Part shown: piece after piece, positions 1 to 8,540 of the stretch
Layout of the letters: every line of letters begins with the position of its first letter
How positions within the stretch are numbered: the first letter of the stretch is position 1
Assembly (NCBI RefSeq): GCF_001999945.1
Contig: NZ_CP019650.1
Span: 3,658,001-3,722,000 of the forward strand
DNA: 64,000 bases
Reading direction: 5' to 3'
Source of the DNA: Microbulbifer agarilyticus
GTDB lineage: Bacteria > Pseudomonadota > Gammaproteobacteria > Pseudomonadales > Cellvibrionaceae
Made by a program: the position numbers and the translations under genes
The notes under the pieces: model-generated
The model's database searches: none
What the model was told of the DNA's origin: nothing
Seen by the model: the letters and a program-made list of their open reading frames with translations, nothing else

Positions 1-19
1 AGCAATCGATGCTTTAGCT

Positions 20-1507
20 TTATGCTGCAGCAGCCTCACCGCTATCCGTTTCGGGCTCGGTTTCAGGCTCACGTACAAAGAATACGGAGATGGCACCACA
101 CACCATAAACACACCGGCCAACATAATGATGTAGATGGCCTGGTTGTCGAACACGGTCGCTAGGATCGGGCCGGCAACCAGCGCAGACAGGATCTGCGGG
201 GCGGCGATGGTGAAGTTGAAGATACCCATGTACACACCGGTCTTCGCTGCTGGCAGCGAGTCAGACAGGATCGCGTACGGCATCGCCAGGATGGCGGCCC
301 AGGCGATACCCACACCGATCATCGGCAGCATCAGGCCAACGGCACCACTCGGTACAGTTACTTCGGTGATCAGCAGGTTCACCTGAGTGGCATCGCCACC
401 TTTGAACAGTACAAAGCTCATGTAACCCAAGCCACCCAGCAGCAGGGACAGCGCGTACGTCGGCTTGCGGCCAATGGTGTGCGCTACGCGCGCCAGTACG
501 ATGGAGAAGAGCGCAGCAAACAGGGAGTAAGCGGCAAAGATAATACCCACCCAGTCACCAGCGGCGCCTTTGGCAGCAGCGATGTGCGCGGGGATTTCGC
601 CAACGGTGGCGAGGTAATCGTGATCAAACCACTTGGCTTCCACACCCCACACGTGCTGGGTGATGGCCGGAGTGGTATACACCCACATAATGAACAGGGA
701 GAACCAGGAGAAGAACTGCACCACCGCCAGCTGACGCATGGTTTTTGGCATGCTCACCAGCAGGGCGAAGAAACCGGCCAGGCGCTGGGGCAGGGATTTG
801 CGTTCGGCGCGCTCGCGGGCCACTTCTTCCGCGTCGATACCTTTGTACGCGTTGTACTCTTCCGGCGGATATTCTTTGGTGCGGAACACGGTCCACAGTA
901 CCGAGCCCAGCAGTACAGAAGCACCAATATAGAAGGCCCAGATAACAGAAGGCGCTACTTCACCGGCCTGCGCGGTATTTTCCAGCCCAATCACGTTGGT
1001 GAGGATGAACGGCAGCATGGAACCCATCACCGCGCCGATGTTGATCAGCAGGGACTGCACCGAGTAACCCACGGTGCGCTGCTCGGAAGGCACCATGTCG
1101 GAAACCAGCGCGCGGAACGGCTGCATGGTGACGTTGAAGGCGGCATCCATCAGCGCCAGCATCACACCACCAAACAGGATGGGTGCAATAAAGGCCACCA
1201 CAATGCTGGCATTCGGCATAAACGCCATACCCAGCGCCGCAGCAATGGCACCAAACAAAATGTAGGGGTTACGACGGCCGAAGCGGCTCCAGGTGCGGTC
1301 AGACGCAGAGCCAACAATCGGCTGTACGAGCAAGCCCATCAACGGCGCTACGATCCAGAACAGGGACAGGGAGTGCAGGTCGGCACCCAGGTCCGACAGG
1401 ATTCGGCTGGCGTTGGCGTTTTGCAGAGCAAAACCAAATTGCACCCCGAGGAAACCGAGGCTGACATTCCACACCTGCCAAAAGGGAAGCTTGGGCTGTT
1501 TCTTCAT
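20..1507 (-). CDS. MFS sugar transporter, SLC45/GPH-like (probable maltose/maltodextrin:H+ symporter)
   Basis: A 495-residue inner-membrane carrier with about 12 hydrophobic segments. The loop after the second or third helix reads [13 protein letters not shown], the D-R-T...GRR signature of the SLC45/GPH-type sugar:cation symporters found beside maltose genes in marine gammaproteobacteria and Caulobacter. The length is typical of the family. The likely role is proton-coupled import of maltose or a related alpha-glucoside from the periplasm. Support for an alpha-glucan role comes from the promoter: a 23-bp element at 1634-1656 is almost identical to one upstream of the GH13 gene ending at 34763. 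The ATG at 1507 has only a weak ribosome-binding site. The family is seen in the sequence; the substrate is inferred from context. Confidence 0.85.
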   Translation of the reverse strand: MKKQPKLPFWQVWNVSLGFLGVQFGFALQNANASRILSDLGADLHSLSLFWIVAPLMGLLVQPIVGSASDRTWSRFGRRNPYILFGAIAAALGMAFMPNASIVVAFIAPILFGGVMLALMDAAFNVTMQPFRALVSDMVPSEQRTVGYSVQSLLINIGAVMGSMLPFILTNVIGLENTAQAGEVAPSVIWAFYIGASVLLGSVLWTVFRTKEYPPEEYNAYKGIDAEEVARERAERKSLPQRLAGFFALLVSMPKTMRQLAVVQFFSWFSLFIMWVYTTPAITQHVWGVEAKWFDHDYLATVGEIPAHIAAAKGAAGDWVGIIFAAYSLFAALFSIVLARVAHTIGRKPTYALSLLLGGLGYMSFVLFKGGDATQVNLLITEVTVPSGAVGLMLPMIGVGIAWAAILAMPYAILSDSLPAAKTGVYMGIFNFTIAAPQILSALVAGPILATVFDNQAIYIIMLAGVFMVCGAISVFFVREPETEPETDSGEAAAA

Positions 1508-1633
1508 CGCTGTATTCGCCTGTTTATTGTGGGCTAGCGCACTCGCTGGCCGGCCAATTGCCGCCTGCGCACTGTGCGCTGATTACCGTATTTCTGGTTG
1601 TGGATGAATTCTGTCAGCCATCACAAGCCCAGC

Positions 1634-1656
1634 CATCCTCCCTAGAGGGGGCGGAG
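1634..1656 (-). promoter_or_regulatory. Putative alpha-glucan operator (motif copy A) upstream of the sugar symporter
   Basis: The + strand reads CATCCTCCC-TAGAG-GGGGCGGAG. The copy at 36597-36619 is CATCCTCCC-GGGGC-GGGGCGTAG, matching 17 of the 18 defined positions. It lies about 130 bp upstream of the symporter start. The reverse strand contains the core GGAGGA, which fits the GGAKGA core of enterobacterial MalT boxes, but the regulator is unknown. The rest of the 1508-1861 gap is AT-rich on its right side and holds the hip operators. Confidence 0.6.
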
Positions 1657-1725
1657 TTGGGGGTACACCCGCCGGAAAAGTGTACAAAATGCCAGCAGCA
1701 CACAAAAACCACAAACACCCATAAA

Positions 1726-1858
1726 GTCCCTATATTTACACTTTGAATACTTAAAAACGAATAAAGTCCTCATTTAGGGACTAAAAATGAAGTGTTAACA
1801 AAGTCCCACAATTGGGACATAATCGAACAAAAGCGGCTTAAAATCCCATAGAAAGGAC
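1726..1858 (+). promoter_or_regulatory. HipB-type operator array in front of hipBA
   Basis: Three inverted repeats follow the TCC-N8-GGA rule: GTCC-N8-GGAC at 1766-1781, GTCC-N8-GGAC at 1803-1818, and ATCC-N8-GGAC at 1843-1858. The last ends 3 nt before the hipB start codon. A degenerate copy with only the left half lies at 1726-1741. Left edges are spaced 40, 37 and 40 bp, close to whole helical turns. E. coli HipB binds TATCC-N8-GGATA operators with similar geometry, so autoregulation by HipB or HipBA is the natural reading. The AT-rich DNA between the sites would hold the promoter. Confidence 0.8.
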
Positions 1859-1861
1859 ATT

Positions 1862-2206
1862 ATGGACTACATCGCGAAATCCCCTGCCGCCGTTGCCGAG
1901 CTCCTCGGCCAGCGCCTGAAGCAGGCCCGCCTCAACCTCGACCTCACCCAACTGGAGGTGGCCGAGCGTGCCGGCGTGGGCCGCAAAGCGGTAATGAATG
2001 CGGAGAAAGGCAAGGTCCAGCTGGAAGCGCTGGTCGCCATACTCCAGGCCCTCGACCTCACCACCCAGCTGGATAACTTCCTGCCACCCCAGCCCCCCTC
2101 GCCGGTACAACTGGCCAAACTCCAGGGCAAACAGCGGCAACGGGCCTCCGGCCAGCACAAGCAAGAGGGCGATCAAGACACGGATGAGGACACGACCGCA
2201 TGGTAA
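1862..2206 (+). CDS. hipB: HipB-like antitoxin, XRE-family repressor
   Basis: A 114-residue protein with an XRE helix-turn-helix near residues 20-45 (LTQLEVAERAGVGRKAVMNA) and a polar C-terminal tail rich in Gln and Asp. It should bind DNA as a dimer, repress its own operon through the four upstream sites and hold the HipA kinase inactive. It overlaps the next gene, which implies coupled translation of antitoxin and toxin. Slightly longer than E. coli HipB because of the tail. Identification rests on the fold, the operator pattern and the hipA neighbour. Confidence 0.85.
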   Translation: MDYIAKSPAAVAELLGQRLKQARLNLDLTQLEVAERAGVGRKAVMNAEKGKVQLEALVAILQALDLTTQLDNFLPPQPPSPVQLAKLQGKQRQRASGQHKQEGDQDTDEDTTAW

Positions 2207-3558
2207 TGGAAGTCATCAGCGTGCACCTGCCGGACGGCCACGGCCCCGATGGCGAGGCCAAGAGCCACAACGTCGGCGCCGTCAGCTTTGATACCGACAC
2301 CGGCCTCGGCGCCTTCGAATACACCCCCGAATTTATCGACACCGGCATCGAACTGTCGCCACTCAAGATGCCGCTGGCCAAGCGCATCTATTCTTTCCCG
2401 CAGCTCAGCTTCGACACCTACCGCGGCCTGAACGGCATGATTGCCGACTCCCTGCCGGACGACTTCGGCAACGCGGTACTGAATGCGTGGATGGCCGCCC
2501 AGGGCAAACAGCCCGCAGACATCACCCCACTGCAACGGCTGCAATACACCGGCAAGCGCGGCATGGGCGCACTGGAATACGCCCCCGCTACTCGCCTCAA
2601 ACACCTGAACGCCTCCCAGCACATCGCCATCGATGAACTGGTGGGCATTGCCCAGGAAGTGCTCGACAGCCGCGCCGGCTTTCAAGTGAACCTGGGCCCG
2701 AACGGCAACGACGAGCGCGCCGCCCACCCGGAAGAAATGCTCGCCCTGCTCTCCGTCGGCATGAGCGCCGGCGGTGCCCGCCCCAAGGCGGTACTCGCGT
2801 TTAACCAGGACTTCACCGAAGTGCGCTCCGGGCAGACCGACGTACCGGAAGGCTTCACCCACTACCTGATGAAGTTCGACGGCGTAAGCGAACACAACAA
2901 AAACAAAGAAACCTTCGGCGACCCCATGGGCTTCGGCGCCATGGAATACGTCTACTACAAAATGGCCACCGCCTGCGGCATCCATATGATGCCCAGCCAC
3001 CTGCTCACCGAAGGCGACCGCCGGCACTTTATTACCGAACGCTTCGACCGCCGCGGCAACCACAAGACCCATATCCAGACCTTAAACGGCATTGCCCACG
3101 TGGATTACAAGGTGCCCGGCTCTTACTCCTACGGCGAACTCTTCGCCGTGGCGCGGCAACTGAAACTCCCCGCCACCGATGCCGAACAATTGCTGCGACG
3201 TATGGTATTCAACATCGTTGCCCGCAACCACGACGACCACGCAAAGAACTTCGCCTTCCAACTCAACGGCAAAACCTGGCAGTTGGCCCCCGCCTACGAC
3301 CTCGCCTACAGCTACAAACCCGGCAGCCGCTGGGTGAACAGCCACTGGATGAGCTTGAACGGCAAGCGTGATGATTTTAGCCGCGAGGATTTATACAGCC
3401 TGGAAGCGGTGAGCCCGCTGTTTAGTAAGCGGAAGATTGATGGGGTTGTTGAGGAAGTGGTGGAGCAGGTTTCGAACTGGAGACAGCTGGCAAAGGTACA
3501 CAATGTACCAGTGTCGCTGATCGATGAAGTCGAAGGGAACTTGAGGATTATTCTGTAG
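2200..3558 (+). CDS. hipA: HipA-like serine/threonine kinase toxin
   Basis: A 452-residue HipA-family kinase. The phosphate-binding loop is near residues 189-196 (SAGGARPK, equivalent to the E. coli region with the autophosphorylated Ser). The catalytic segment HDDHAKN is at 344-350, and the metal-binding YDLAY at 366-370. Known HipA kinases phosphorylate glutamyl-tRNA synthetase or other tRNA synthetases and cause growth arrest; the target here is not known. The ATG at 2200 overlaps hipB by 7 nt. A second in-frame ATG at 2206 gives the classical TAATG stop-start overlap and may be the true start. All key motifs are intact, so it is likely active. Confidence 0.9.
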   Translation: MVMEVISVHLPDGHGPDGEAKSHNVGAVSFDTDTGLGAFEYTPEFIDTGIELSPLKMPLAKRIYSFPQLSFDTYRGLNGMIADSLPDDFGNAVLNAWMAAQGKQPADITPLQRLQYTGKRGMGALEYAPATRLKHLNASQHIAIDELVGIAQEVLDSRAGFQVNLGPNGNDERAAHPEEMLALLSVGMSAGGARPKAVLAFNQDFTEVRSGQTDVPEGFTHYLMKFDGVSEHNKNKETFGDPMGFGAMEYVYYKMATACGIHMMPSHLLTEGDRRHFITERFDRRGNHKTHIQTLNGIAHVDYKVPGSYSYGELFAVARQLKLPATDAEQLLRRMVFNIVARNHDDHAKNFAFQLNGKTWQLAPAYDLAYSYKPGSRWVNSHWMSLNGKRDDFSREDLYSLEAVSPLFSKRKIDGVVEEVVEQVSNWRQLAKVHNVPVSLIDEVEGNLRIIL

Positions 3559-3622
3559 GAAAAAATCCACAAAACACCATGCCCAGATCTAGCCATCCAT
3601 ATTTAGACTTTACGCCCACACA

Positions 3623-3657
3623 TAGACATTTATGGCTACACATATAGATAATGTCTA
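3623..3657. promoter_or_regulatory. Inverted repeat in the promoter region of the ATPase/HNH operon
   Basis: TAGACATT (3623-3630) and AATGTCTA (3650-3657) form a perfect 8-bp inverted repeat in the AT-rich gap 3559-3729, about 75 bp before the ATPase gene. Near-repeats of CACATAGA also occur there. It could be an operator or a hairpin; no T-tract follows, so a terminator for hipA is less likely. Confidence 0.4.
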
Positions 3658-3729
3658 CACCTGAGGTCTTTAAACAAAAATCTTAAGCGCTTTAGATTCA
3701 CTGCGCCTCTAAAAATTTAGGAAACATCT

Positions 3730-4902
3730 ATGAAAGTGAAATCAATGGAAATTAATGGAATAGGAGGCATTGGAAGCCTTAAAATTGATTTCAACGAACG
3801 GATGAACTTTATTTGTGGCCCAAATGGAATTGGAAAAACAACATTACTTGAATGTGTTGCTCATTCGTTTTCTGCTAGCCAGACTAACATTCTAAAGCGA
3901 AACGTATCAGCTGACGAGGGAAACTTCAAAGCCACTATTGAGATAGACGGAGAGAATACTGAATCAAATATAACCATTGCCGATTTTGACCCAAACAAGC
4001 AATCAAGTATACATGGCCTACACCAACACTCTTCGAAGCTTTTATCCCTGAAAGTCACTAGAACGTTTCGATATCAACCATTAGATGCCGTAGGCAAGGA
4101 TGTTGACAAGAACACAAGCACCTCATATTTAGAGGCAATATCAGGTGTCAAAGTTAATGAGGTAAAGAACTGGTTTGTAAATAGATATTTATATTCTGCT
4201 CACGAAGGAGCCCTAACAGAACAACAGCTCAACAATCTAGAATTAGCCAAGAAGAGTTTTTCATTGCTGAATGAAGAATTTTCATTTAGCAAAGTTTTGG
4301 CTTCCTCTAATGAAATTATGATTCACACACCGAATGGTGAAATATACTATGAATATTTATCTTCGGGCTTTAAGTCTTGCTTATCTATAATATTCGGCAT
4401 TATTAAAGACATTGAATTGAGATTTAAAGAGCCTTGCATTAATGCTGACGATTTTGATGGGATAATATTGATCGATGAATTAGAGCTTCACTTGCATCCT
4501 GAATGGCAAGGAAAAATTGCAAAAATATTGGTGCAAGTATTTCCAAAAGCACAATTTATAACCTCAACGCATAGCCCTCACATACTACAGGGTGCCAACC
4601 CTGACGAAATCATTGCTTTAGCATCTGATAATGGAAAGGTTTTTAGAAGAGATTTGTCTAGAACAAAATATGGATACCAAGGGTGGACAGTAGAGGAAAT
4701 ACTCGTAGATGTTATGGGCATGTCAGATACGCGCACCGAAAATTATTATCACATTATGTCAAGCTTTGAATCGGCGATTGATAATGATGATCATGAGGCC
4801 GCTCAGATAGCGTTTCAAGAACTCGAACATTTACTGCACCCGGAAAACCACCTTAGAAAGCTTCTCAAGTTTCAATTGGCAGCAGTTAAGGGTGAATCAT
4901 GA
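3730..4902 (+). CDS. AAA/ABC-type ATPase, PtuA-like (Septu-type defence)
   Basis: A 390-residue SMC/OLD-like ATPase: Walker A GPNGIGKT at 30-37, a signature-like LSSGFKS at 210-216, Walker B IILIDE at 245-250 and the switch region TSTHSPHIL at 278-286. This single-chain ATPase followed by an HNH nuclease is the layout of Septu (PtuA-PtuB) anti-phage systems and of the effector pair of some retrons. The stop overlaps the next start (ATGA at 4899-4902). A good ribosome-binding site (AGGAA) precedes the ATG by 7 nt. The region is clearly more AT-rich than the flanking genes, suggesting horizontal acquisition. The anti-phage role is inferred. Confidence 0.75.
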   Translation: MKVKSMEINGIGGIGSLKIDFNERMNFICGPNGIGKTTLLECVAHSFSASQTNILKRNVSADEGNFKATIEIDGENTESNITIADFDPNKQSSIHGLHQHSSKLLSLKVTRTFRYQPLDAVGKDVDKNTSTSYLEAISGVKVNEVKNWFVNRYLYSAHEGALTEQQLNNLELAKKSFSLLNEEFSFSKVLASSNEIMIHTPNGEIYYEYLSSGFKSCLSIIFGIIKDIELRFKEPCINADDFDGIILIDELELHLHPEWQGKIAKILVQVFPKAQFITSTHSPHILQGANPDEIIALASDNGKVFRRDLSRTKYGYQGWTVEEILVDVMGMSDTRTENYYHIMSSFESAIDNDDHEAAQIAFQELEHLLHPENHLRKLLKFQLAAVKGES

Positions 4903-5642
4903 TCAAGCTAAATAGAGCGCCTAAGCCTGACTTTCTGACAGATGAAAAAGTTGGTGAGCTAACCGATGAATTTAAAAAAAAATCAACGTCGGTATGGAAC
5001 AATGAAAGCATAAAAGAACCTCTTCTGAATTCAAGCTATGGGAAATGCTCATATTGTGAGTGTGACCTAACGGAAGAAAGCAAGTATATGGAAGTCGAAC
5101 ACTTTGAGGATAAAAAGCACAACCCTGATAAAGTCGTATTGTGGGAAAATCTGCTGCCTTCATGTAAGAAATGCAATGGAGCTAAAGGTACTCATGATGT
5201 AATCGCACACCCAATATTGAACCCATATATTCAAGACCCCAAAGAACATTTATCTATTCGTTATTTTCGCATGCGAGGATTAACAAAAATAGGAAGAGAA
5301 AGTATTGATGTTGTAGGTCTTAATAACCAAGAAAGGCTTGTGTTGAAGAGATTTGAGATAGGGAGTCAAATAGCAGAATCCATTGAAATTGCTTGGGAAA
5401 GACATGCCACTTATAAAAGCAATGGCAGAACTCAATCAAAAAACAGACTTATCAGTCTTGTTGAAGGTATTCTTTTAGAGTGCCAGCCTAAAGCAATTTA
5501 TGCTGCAACCACGGCAACTGTCGTGATAACTGACACAAAACTCTCTGAATTGATTGAAGTTATGAAGTCTGAAGACACGTGGAATGAAGACTTGGAAGAA
5601 CTTTACAACAATGCAAAATCGTTAGTTCTACAAAACACTTAA
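4899..5642 (+). CDS. HNH endonuclease, PtuB-like (Septu-type defence)
   Basis: A 247-residue protein with a zinc-stabilised HNH fold: CxxC at 50-53, the VEH histidine at 68, WENLLP with Asn84, and CxxC at 89-92. This is the usual arrangement of McrA/PtuB-type nucleases. It should cut nucleic acid when released or activated by the ATPase encoded immediately upstream, with which it shares a 4-nt overlap. The C-terminal half is helical and not recognised. No reverse transcriptase or retron RNA is visible upstream, so a stand-alone Septu-like pair fits better than a retron. Confidence 0.75.
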   Translation: MIKLNRAPKPDFLTDEKVGELTDEFKKKSTSVWNNESIKEPLLNSSYGKCSYCECDLTEESKYMEVEHFEDKKHNPDKVVLWENLLPSCKKCNGAKGTHDVIAHPILNPYIQDPKEHLSIRYFRMRGLTKIGRESIDVVGLNNQERLVLKRFEIGSQIAESIEIAWERHATYKSNGRTQSKNRLISLVEGILLECQPKAIYAATTATVVITDTKLSELIEVMKSEDTWNEDLEELYNNAKSLVLQNT

Positions 5643-5700
5643 CAAGTCAAAGTAATCGGACACAGAAAAGCTGCGTCGGTTATTGAGGCGCTAGCACCAC

Positions 5701-6375
5701 ATGAACAAGAAACACTTACTTACAATTACACTCTTATTTCCGCTGACAACTTGGGGCGAGACGAGCATATGTTTTGGCACGACGTCCTATGGCAGCCTTT
5801 CTAATGGGGTAAAGCTGCCATCTGAAGGGAAAAACTTCGTAAGCTACAGCGTAATGGCGGGGCTAGCTGGTCGCACCTACGTTCATTCAGAAGTAAGGAA
5901 TATCGTAGTGTCTGCATATAAAGACTTAGAAACAGATCAGCCAACGAAAGTCTACAAATATGCAGAGACGGGGCTTAAAGAAGGAGGTCAATTCAAGCCT
6001 CACAAAACTCATCAAAATGGCCTTTCAGTTGACTTCATGACGCCAGCAAAGGACAAGAATGGCAAATCTGTTCATTTACCAACAAACCCATTAAACAAGT
6101 TAGGCTATGACATCGAGTTTGATGCAAATGACCATTACGATGGAATGTACATCGATTACGAGGCAATTGCGGCCCACATTGTCGCTTTGCACAAACAAGC
6201 CAAAGAACACGGCCACGATTTATGGCGAGTAATTTTCGATCCAAAATTGCAACCAAACTTATATAAAACCAAGTATGCGCGGTATTTGAAGGAAAACATC
6301 CAGTTTTCCAAGAAGCGGTCATGGGTCAGGCATGATGAGCATTACCATGTTGATTTCGCCATACCGTGTAAATAG
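5701..6375 (+). CDS. MepA-like (M74 family) murein endopeptidase, exported
   Basis: A 224-residue protein with an N-terminal signal peptide (about residues 1-19). The motif H104-xxx-G-xx-D111 and the late HDEHYH (His214, His216) match the zinc ligands of the penicillin-insensitive murein endopeptidase MepA (His113, Asp120, His211). The role would be cutting D-Ala-mDAP cross-links in the periplasm. It is shorter than MepA and lies in the AT-rich island, 58 nt after the HNH gene with no clear terminator between them. It may therefore be cargo of the defence island rather than a housekeeping enzyme. The ribosome-binding site is weak. Confidence 0.7.
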   Translation: MNKKHLLTITLLFPLTTWGETSICFGTTSYGSLSNGVKLPSEGKNFVSYSVMAGLAGRTYVHSEVRNIVVSAYKDLETDQPTKVYKYAETGLKEGGQFKPHKTHQNGLSVDFMTPAKDKNGKSVHLPTNPLNKLGYDIEFDANDHYDGMYIDYEAIAAHIVALHKQAKEHGHDLWRVIFDPKLQPNLYKTKYARYLKENIQFSKKRSWVRHDEHYHVDFAIPCK

Positions 6376-6472
6376 CAACACCAACAAGGTGCTGCAATCG
6401 GCTACCAAAAAACTGCCATGTCTTTCGGCCGAACTGCCGGAAGTTGACCAGACCCAATAATTCGATACAAAT

Positions 6473-7117
6473 ATGTCCAAAGAAAAAGCAAATTCGGTCA
6501 GAAAACACTGGGAGCAGCACGGCACCAAACAGCTGAAAATGAGCAGGCGCCCAGCTGTAGATTCGTCCAACTCTAACCTCGTAGCAGATGCTGAAATTGC
6601 ACAAAACATTCGCAAGCGGATGTCACATCTGGCAGAAGTCCTAGAGCTACTGCACAAGATATACTTCGAAAACACCGATCTCTACGGCGACCGCTTTCTG
6701 GCATTTGTAGGCAACGAGGTCGTGCGCGAGTGGCCTTGGAAGGACTTTCCATTTATTTCGGAGGCCGCGCTCGAGTTACTCGAAGAATGCGATTCCTACT
6801 CGGATATCACTGGCAAGCTACCTTTCGAGGTAAAAAACAAGGCAACCAGAGAAGTATTTAAAAAGCTCCGGTACGAGCACTGGACTCCAATCTCTTTCTT
6901 CAGGGATGTATTCCACTCACACGAGCCTCTGGACAAGTCGACCTATTATCACCTATTGGTAAACTTCTACCGCGTAGTGTGGATAACTCGTGAGGAGGAT
7001 GATCTGCTCAATAAGAAGCATCGAAGCTGGCGCCCCAGCGACACTTACGCTGAACTCGGAATTAACATAGTGCCCCACGAAGCTTGGTCCGCGATAGCGG
7101 AAGATTCTCCCGAGTGA
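6473..7117 (+). CDS. Hypothetical protein, unrecognised
   Basis: A 214-residue soluble protein without a signal peptide or membrane segment. The N-terminus is basic (about residues 1-27) and the centre is rich in acidic and aromatic residues. I recognise no family. No clear ribosome-binding site precedes the ATG, and the start codon lies inside an AT-rich stretch. Base composition is intermediate between the AT-rich island on its left and the GC-rich genes on its right. It may belong to the accessory island. The long open frame and codon use support a real gene; no function is proposed. Confidence 0.55.
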   Translation: MSKEKANSVRKHWEQHGTKQLKMSRRPAVDSSNSNLVADAEIAQNIRKRMSHLAEVLELLHKIYFENTDLYGDRFLAFVGNEVVREWPWKDFPFISEAALELLEECDSYSDITGKLPFEVKNKATREVFKKLRYEHWTPISFFRDVFHSHEPLDKSTYYHLLVNFYRVVWITREEDDLLNKKHRSWRPSDTYAELGINIVPHEAWSAIAEDSPE

Positions 7118-7153
7118 TACGCCGTTTATTTGGTGAACGAACACTACTAAACG

Positions 7154-7492
7154 ATGATTTCTACTGAAAACGCAGAATACTATCAGTGGGGTAATGGCTG
7201 CGATGGCTGGCACCTGGTGAGATCGCCCAGCCTAAGTGTGATTCAGGAGCGCGTACCTCCCGGCTGCGGCGAGGTACGCCACTTCCACAATCATTCAGAA
7301 CAGTTCTTTTTTGTACTGTCCGGCATTGCCACGATTGAGGTAGACGGTACGACGCACTTACTGCATCCCCAGCAAGGTATCCATGTACCCGCGCGCACAC
7401 CTCATCAGCTTCCCAATAAACATGGTGAAGATCTAATATTTACCGTTACCTCTACCCCTCCGAGCCATGGGGATCGCGTGATAGCTGATTAA
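7154..7492 (+). CDS. Small single-domain cupin protein
   Basis: A 112-residue cupin. Motif 1 is HFHNHSEQFFFVLSG (about residues 43-57), giving the two His and the Glu/Gln metal site. Motif 2 is GIHVPARTPHQLPN with the third His. Single-domain cupins of this size bind a metal and may act as sugar isomerases, small-molecule dioxygenases or binding proteins; the reaction cannot be told from the sequence. It lies 36 nt after the unknown gene and 15 nt before the PLA2-like gene, so transcription with either is possible. Start by position only, as no strong ribosome-binding site is seen. Confidence 0.75.
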   Translation: MISTENAEYYQWGNGCDGWHLVRSPSLSVIQERVPPGCGEVRHFHNHSEQFFFVLSGIATIEVDGTTHLLHPQQGIHVPARTPHQLPNKHGEDLIFTVTSTPPSHGDRVIAD

Positions 7493-7507
7493 CGGTAAAC
7501 TGTAGCA

Positions 7508-8002
7508 ATGCCTATGTATTTCCTCTCCCCCACAAAACTCGTGTATTTGGTGCTGCTGATGTTAGCTAGCACTCAGTCACTTGCTGTGGAGATCAAGCCC
7601 TTCACCTCCGACGGCTGCAGTGCCTTTCCGGACGGCACTATTGAGCAGGAAGAGCTGTGGCTGGAGTGCTGCACCGCGCACGATTACGCCTACTGGAAAG
7701 GCGGTACCTTTGAGGAGCGCGAGGCGGCGGACGAGGCGCTGCAGGCCTGTGTGGAGAAGACTGGTGAGGAAGAGATTGCGCTACTGATGCTCGGCGGTGT
7801 GCGCATTGGTGGCACCCCCTACCTGCCCACGGACTTCCGCTGGGGCTATGGCTGGCCCATGTGGCGCGGGTACAAGGCACTCACTGAAGAGGAGCTGGCG
7901 GCGATTGAACGCAGTGAGGCGGCGAGAAAGGCGGATAGCGATAAAACAGATAACGACAATACCGATAGCGGCAATACCAACAACAAGACCGACGACCAAT
8001 AA
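7508..8002 (+). CDS. Exported phospholipase-A2-like small protein
   Basis: A 164-residue protein with a signal peptide (cleavage near LAVEIK, residue 26-27). The segment LECCTAHDYAYWKGG holds the CCxxHDxxY signature of phospholipase A2 (Cys54, Cys55, His58, Asp59). A later D-x-x-L-x-x-C (Asp75, Cys81) fits the second Asp and a disulphide partner. The C-terminal 25 residues are low-complexity Asp/Asn/Thr. The fold assignment rests on the motif and four Cys; a usual glycine-rich calcium loop is not obvious, so activity is uncertain. The substrate would be a phospholipid or similar ester in the periplasm or outside. Confidence 0.55.
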   Translation: MPMYFLSPTKLVYLVLLMLASTQSLAVEIKPFTSDGCSAFPDGTIEQEELWLECCTAHDYAYWKGGTFEEREAADEALQACVEKTGEEEIALLMLGGVRIGGTPYLPTDFRWGYGWPMWRGYKALTEEELAAIERSEAARKADSDKTDNDNTDSGNTNNKTDDQ

Positions 8003-8049
8003 AACGAAAACCAATAACAAATAACAATCTCACAGGGACACTTACCACA

Positions 8050-8499
8050 ATGACCGAAGCAGTAGGGTTGGGGAAACACGCAGGTACCAAGCTGGACGAT
8101 GACCTCTGGCTGGATGACCACCTTTTTGAAATCCGCGAGAAGATCGTGGTGCGCGCCAAGGAGTTGCTGGCGGATGCCAATAACCAGCTGACCAAGGCGG
8201 CAGCGCTATCGGAAGCAGCCAAGGAGTATGCGCCAGGTATGCGCTTCCCCGATGCCCAGCAGTCTTCCTGGCGTGAGAACATTTTGAACCAGCTCTCTGC
8301 GGTGACGCTGATCTCTGCCCTGCTGGCGATCGTGTTCGGCGGTATTGCCTTTGGTATCTCGCTGGCGGCGGAGGAAGGTGAGCCGGTGCCAGATGTTGCC
8401 GGTTATATCGACCTGGTGAAGATCTTTGCCGGTGCGGTGGTGGGTTCTACCGGTGCAGCGGTGGTGGCTAACCATACCAAGCACCGCGGCCATCGTTGA
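8050..8499 (+). CDS. Hypothetical membrane protein with two transmembrane segments
   Basis: A 149-residue protein: a charged helical N-terminal part (1-75), then hydrophobic segments near 87-107 and 122-140. The second is Gly/Ala rich (KIFAGAVVGSTGAAVVANH). The N-terminal region looks like a coiled or helical cytoplasmic domain. The family is not recognised. The preceding leader has AGGGA 15 nt upstream of the ATG, further than usual. It sits between the PLA2-like and the lipocalin-like genes on the same strand and may share their transcript. Confidence 0.6.
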   Translation: MTEAVGLGKHAGTKLDDDLWLDDHLFEIREKIVVRAKELLADANNQLTKAAALSEAAKEYAPGMRFPDAQQSSWRENILNQLSAVTLISALLAIVFGGIAFGISLAAEEGEPVPDVAGYIDLVKIFAGAVVGSTGAAVVANHTKHRGHR

Positions 8500-8540
8500 T
8501 GGGTTACTCGCATATTGTTAATCGTTTAAAGGGAAGTACG

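Noticed and set aside
2173..3072. A 299-codon minus-strand frame opposite hipA
   Set aside because: HipA on the other strand has all kinase motifs and is coupled to hipB; the shadow product is compositionally biased.
3730..5642. Reading the ATPase/HNH pair as part of a retron
   Set aside because: No reverse transcriptase frame and no msr/msd-like structured RNA are seen between hipA and the ATPase gene.
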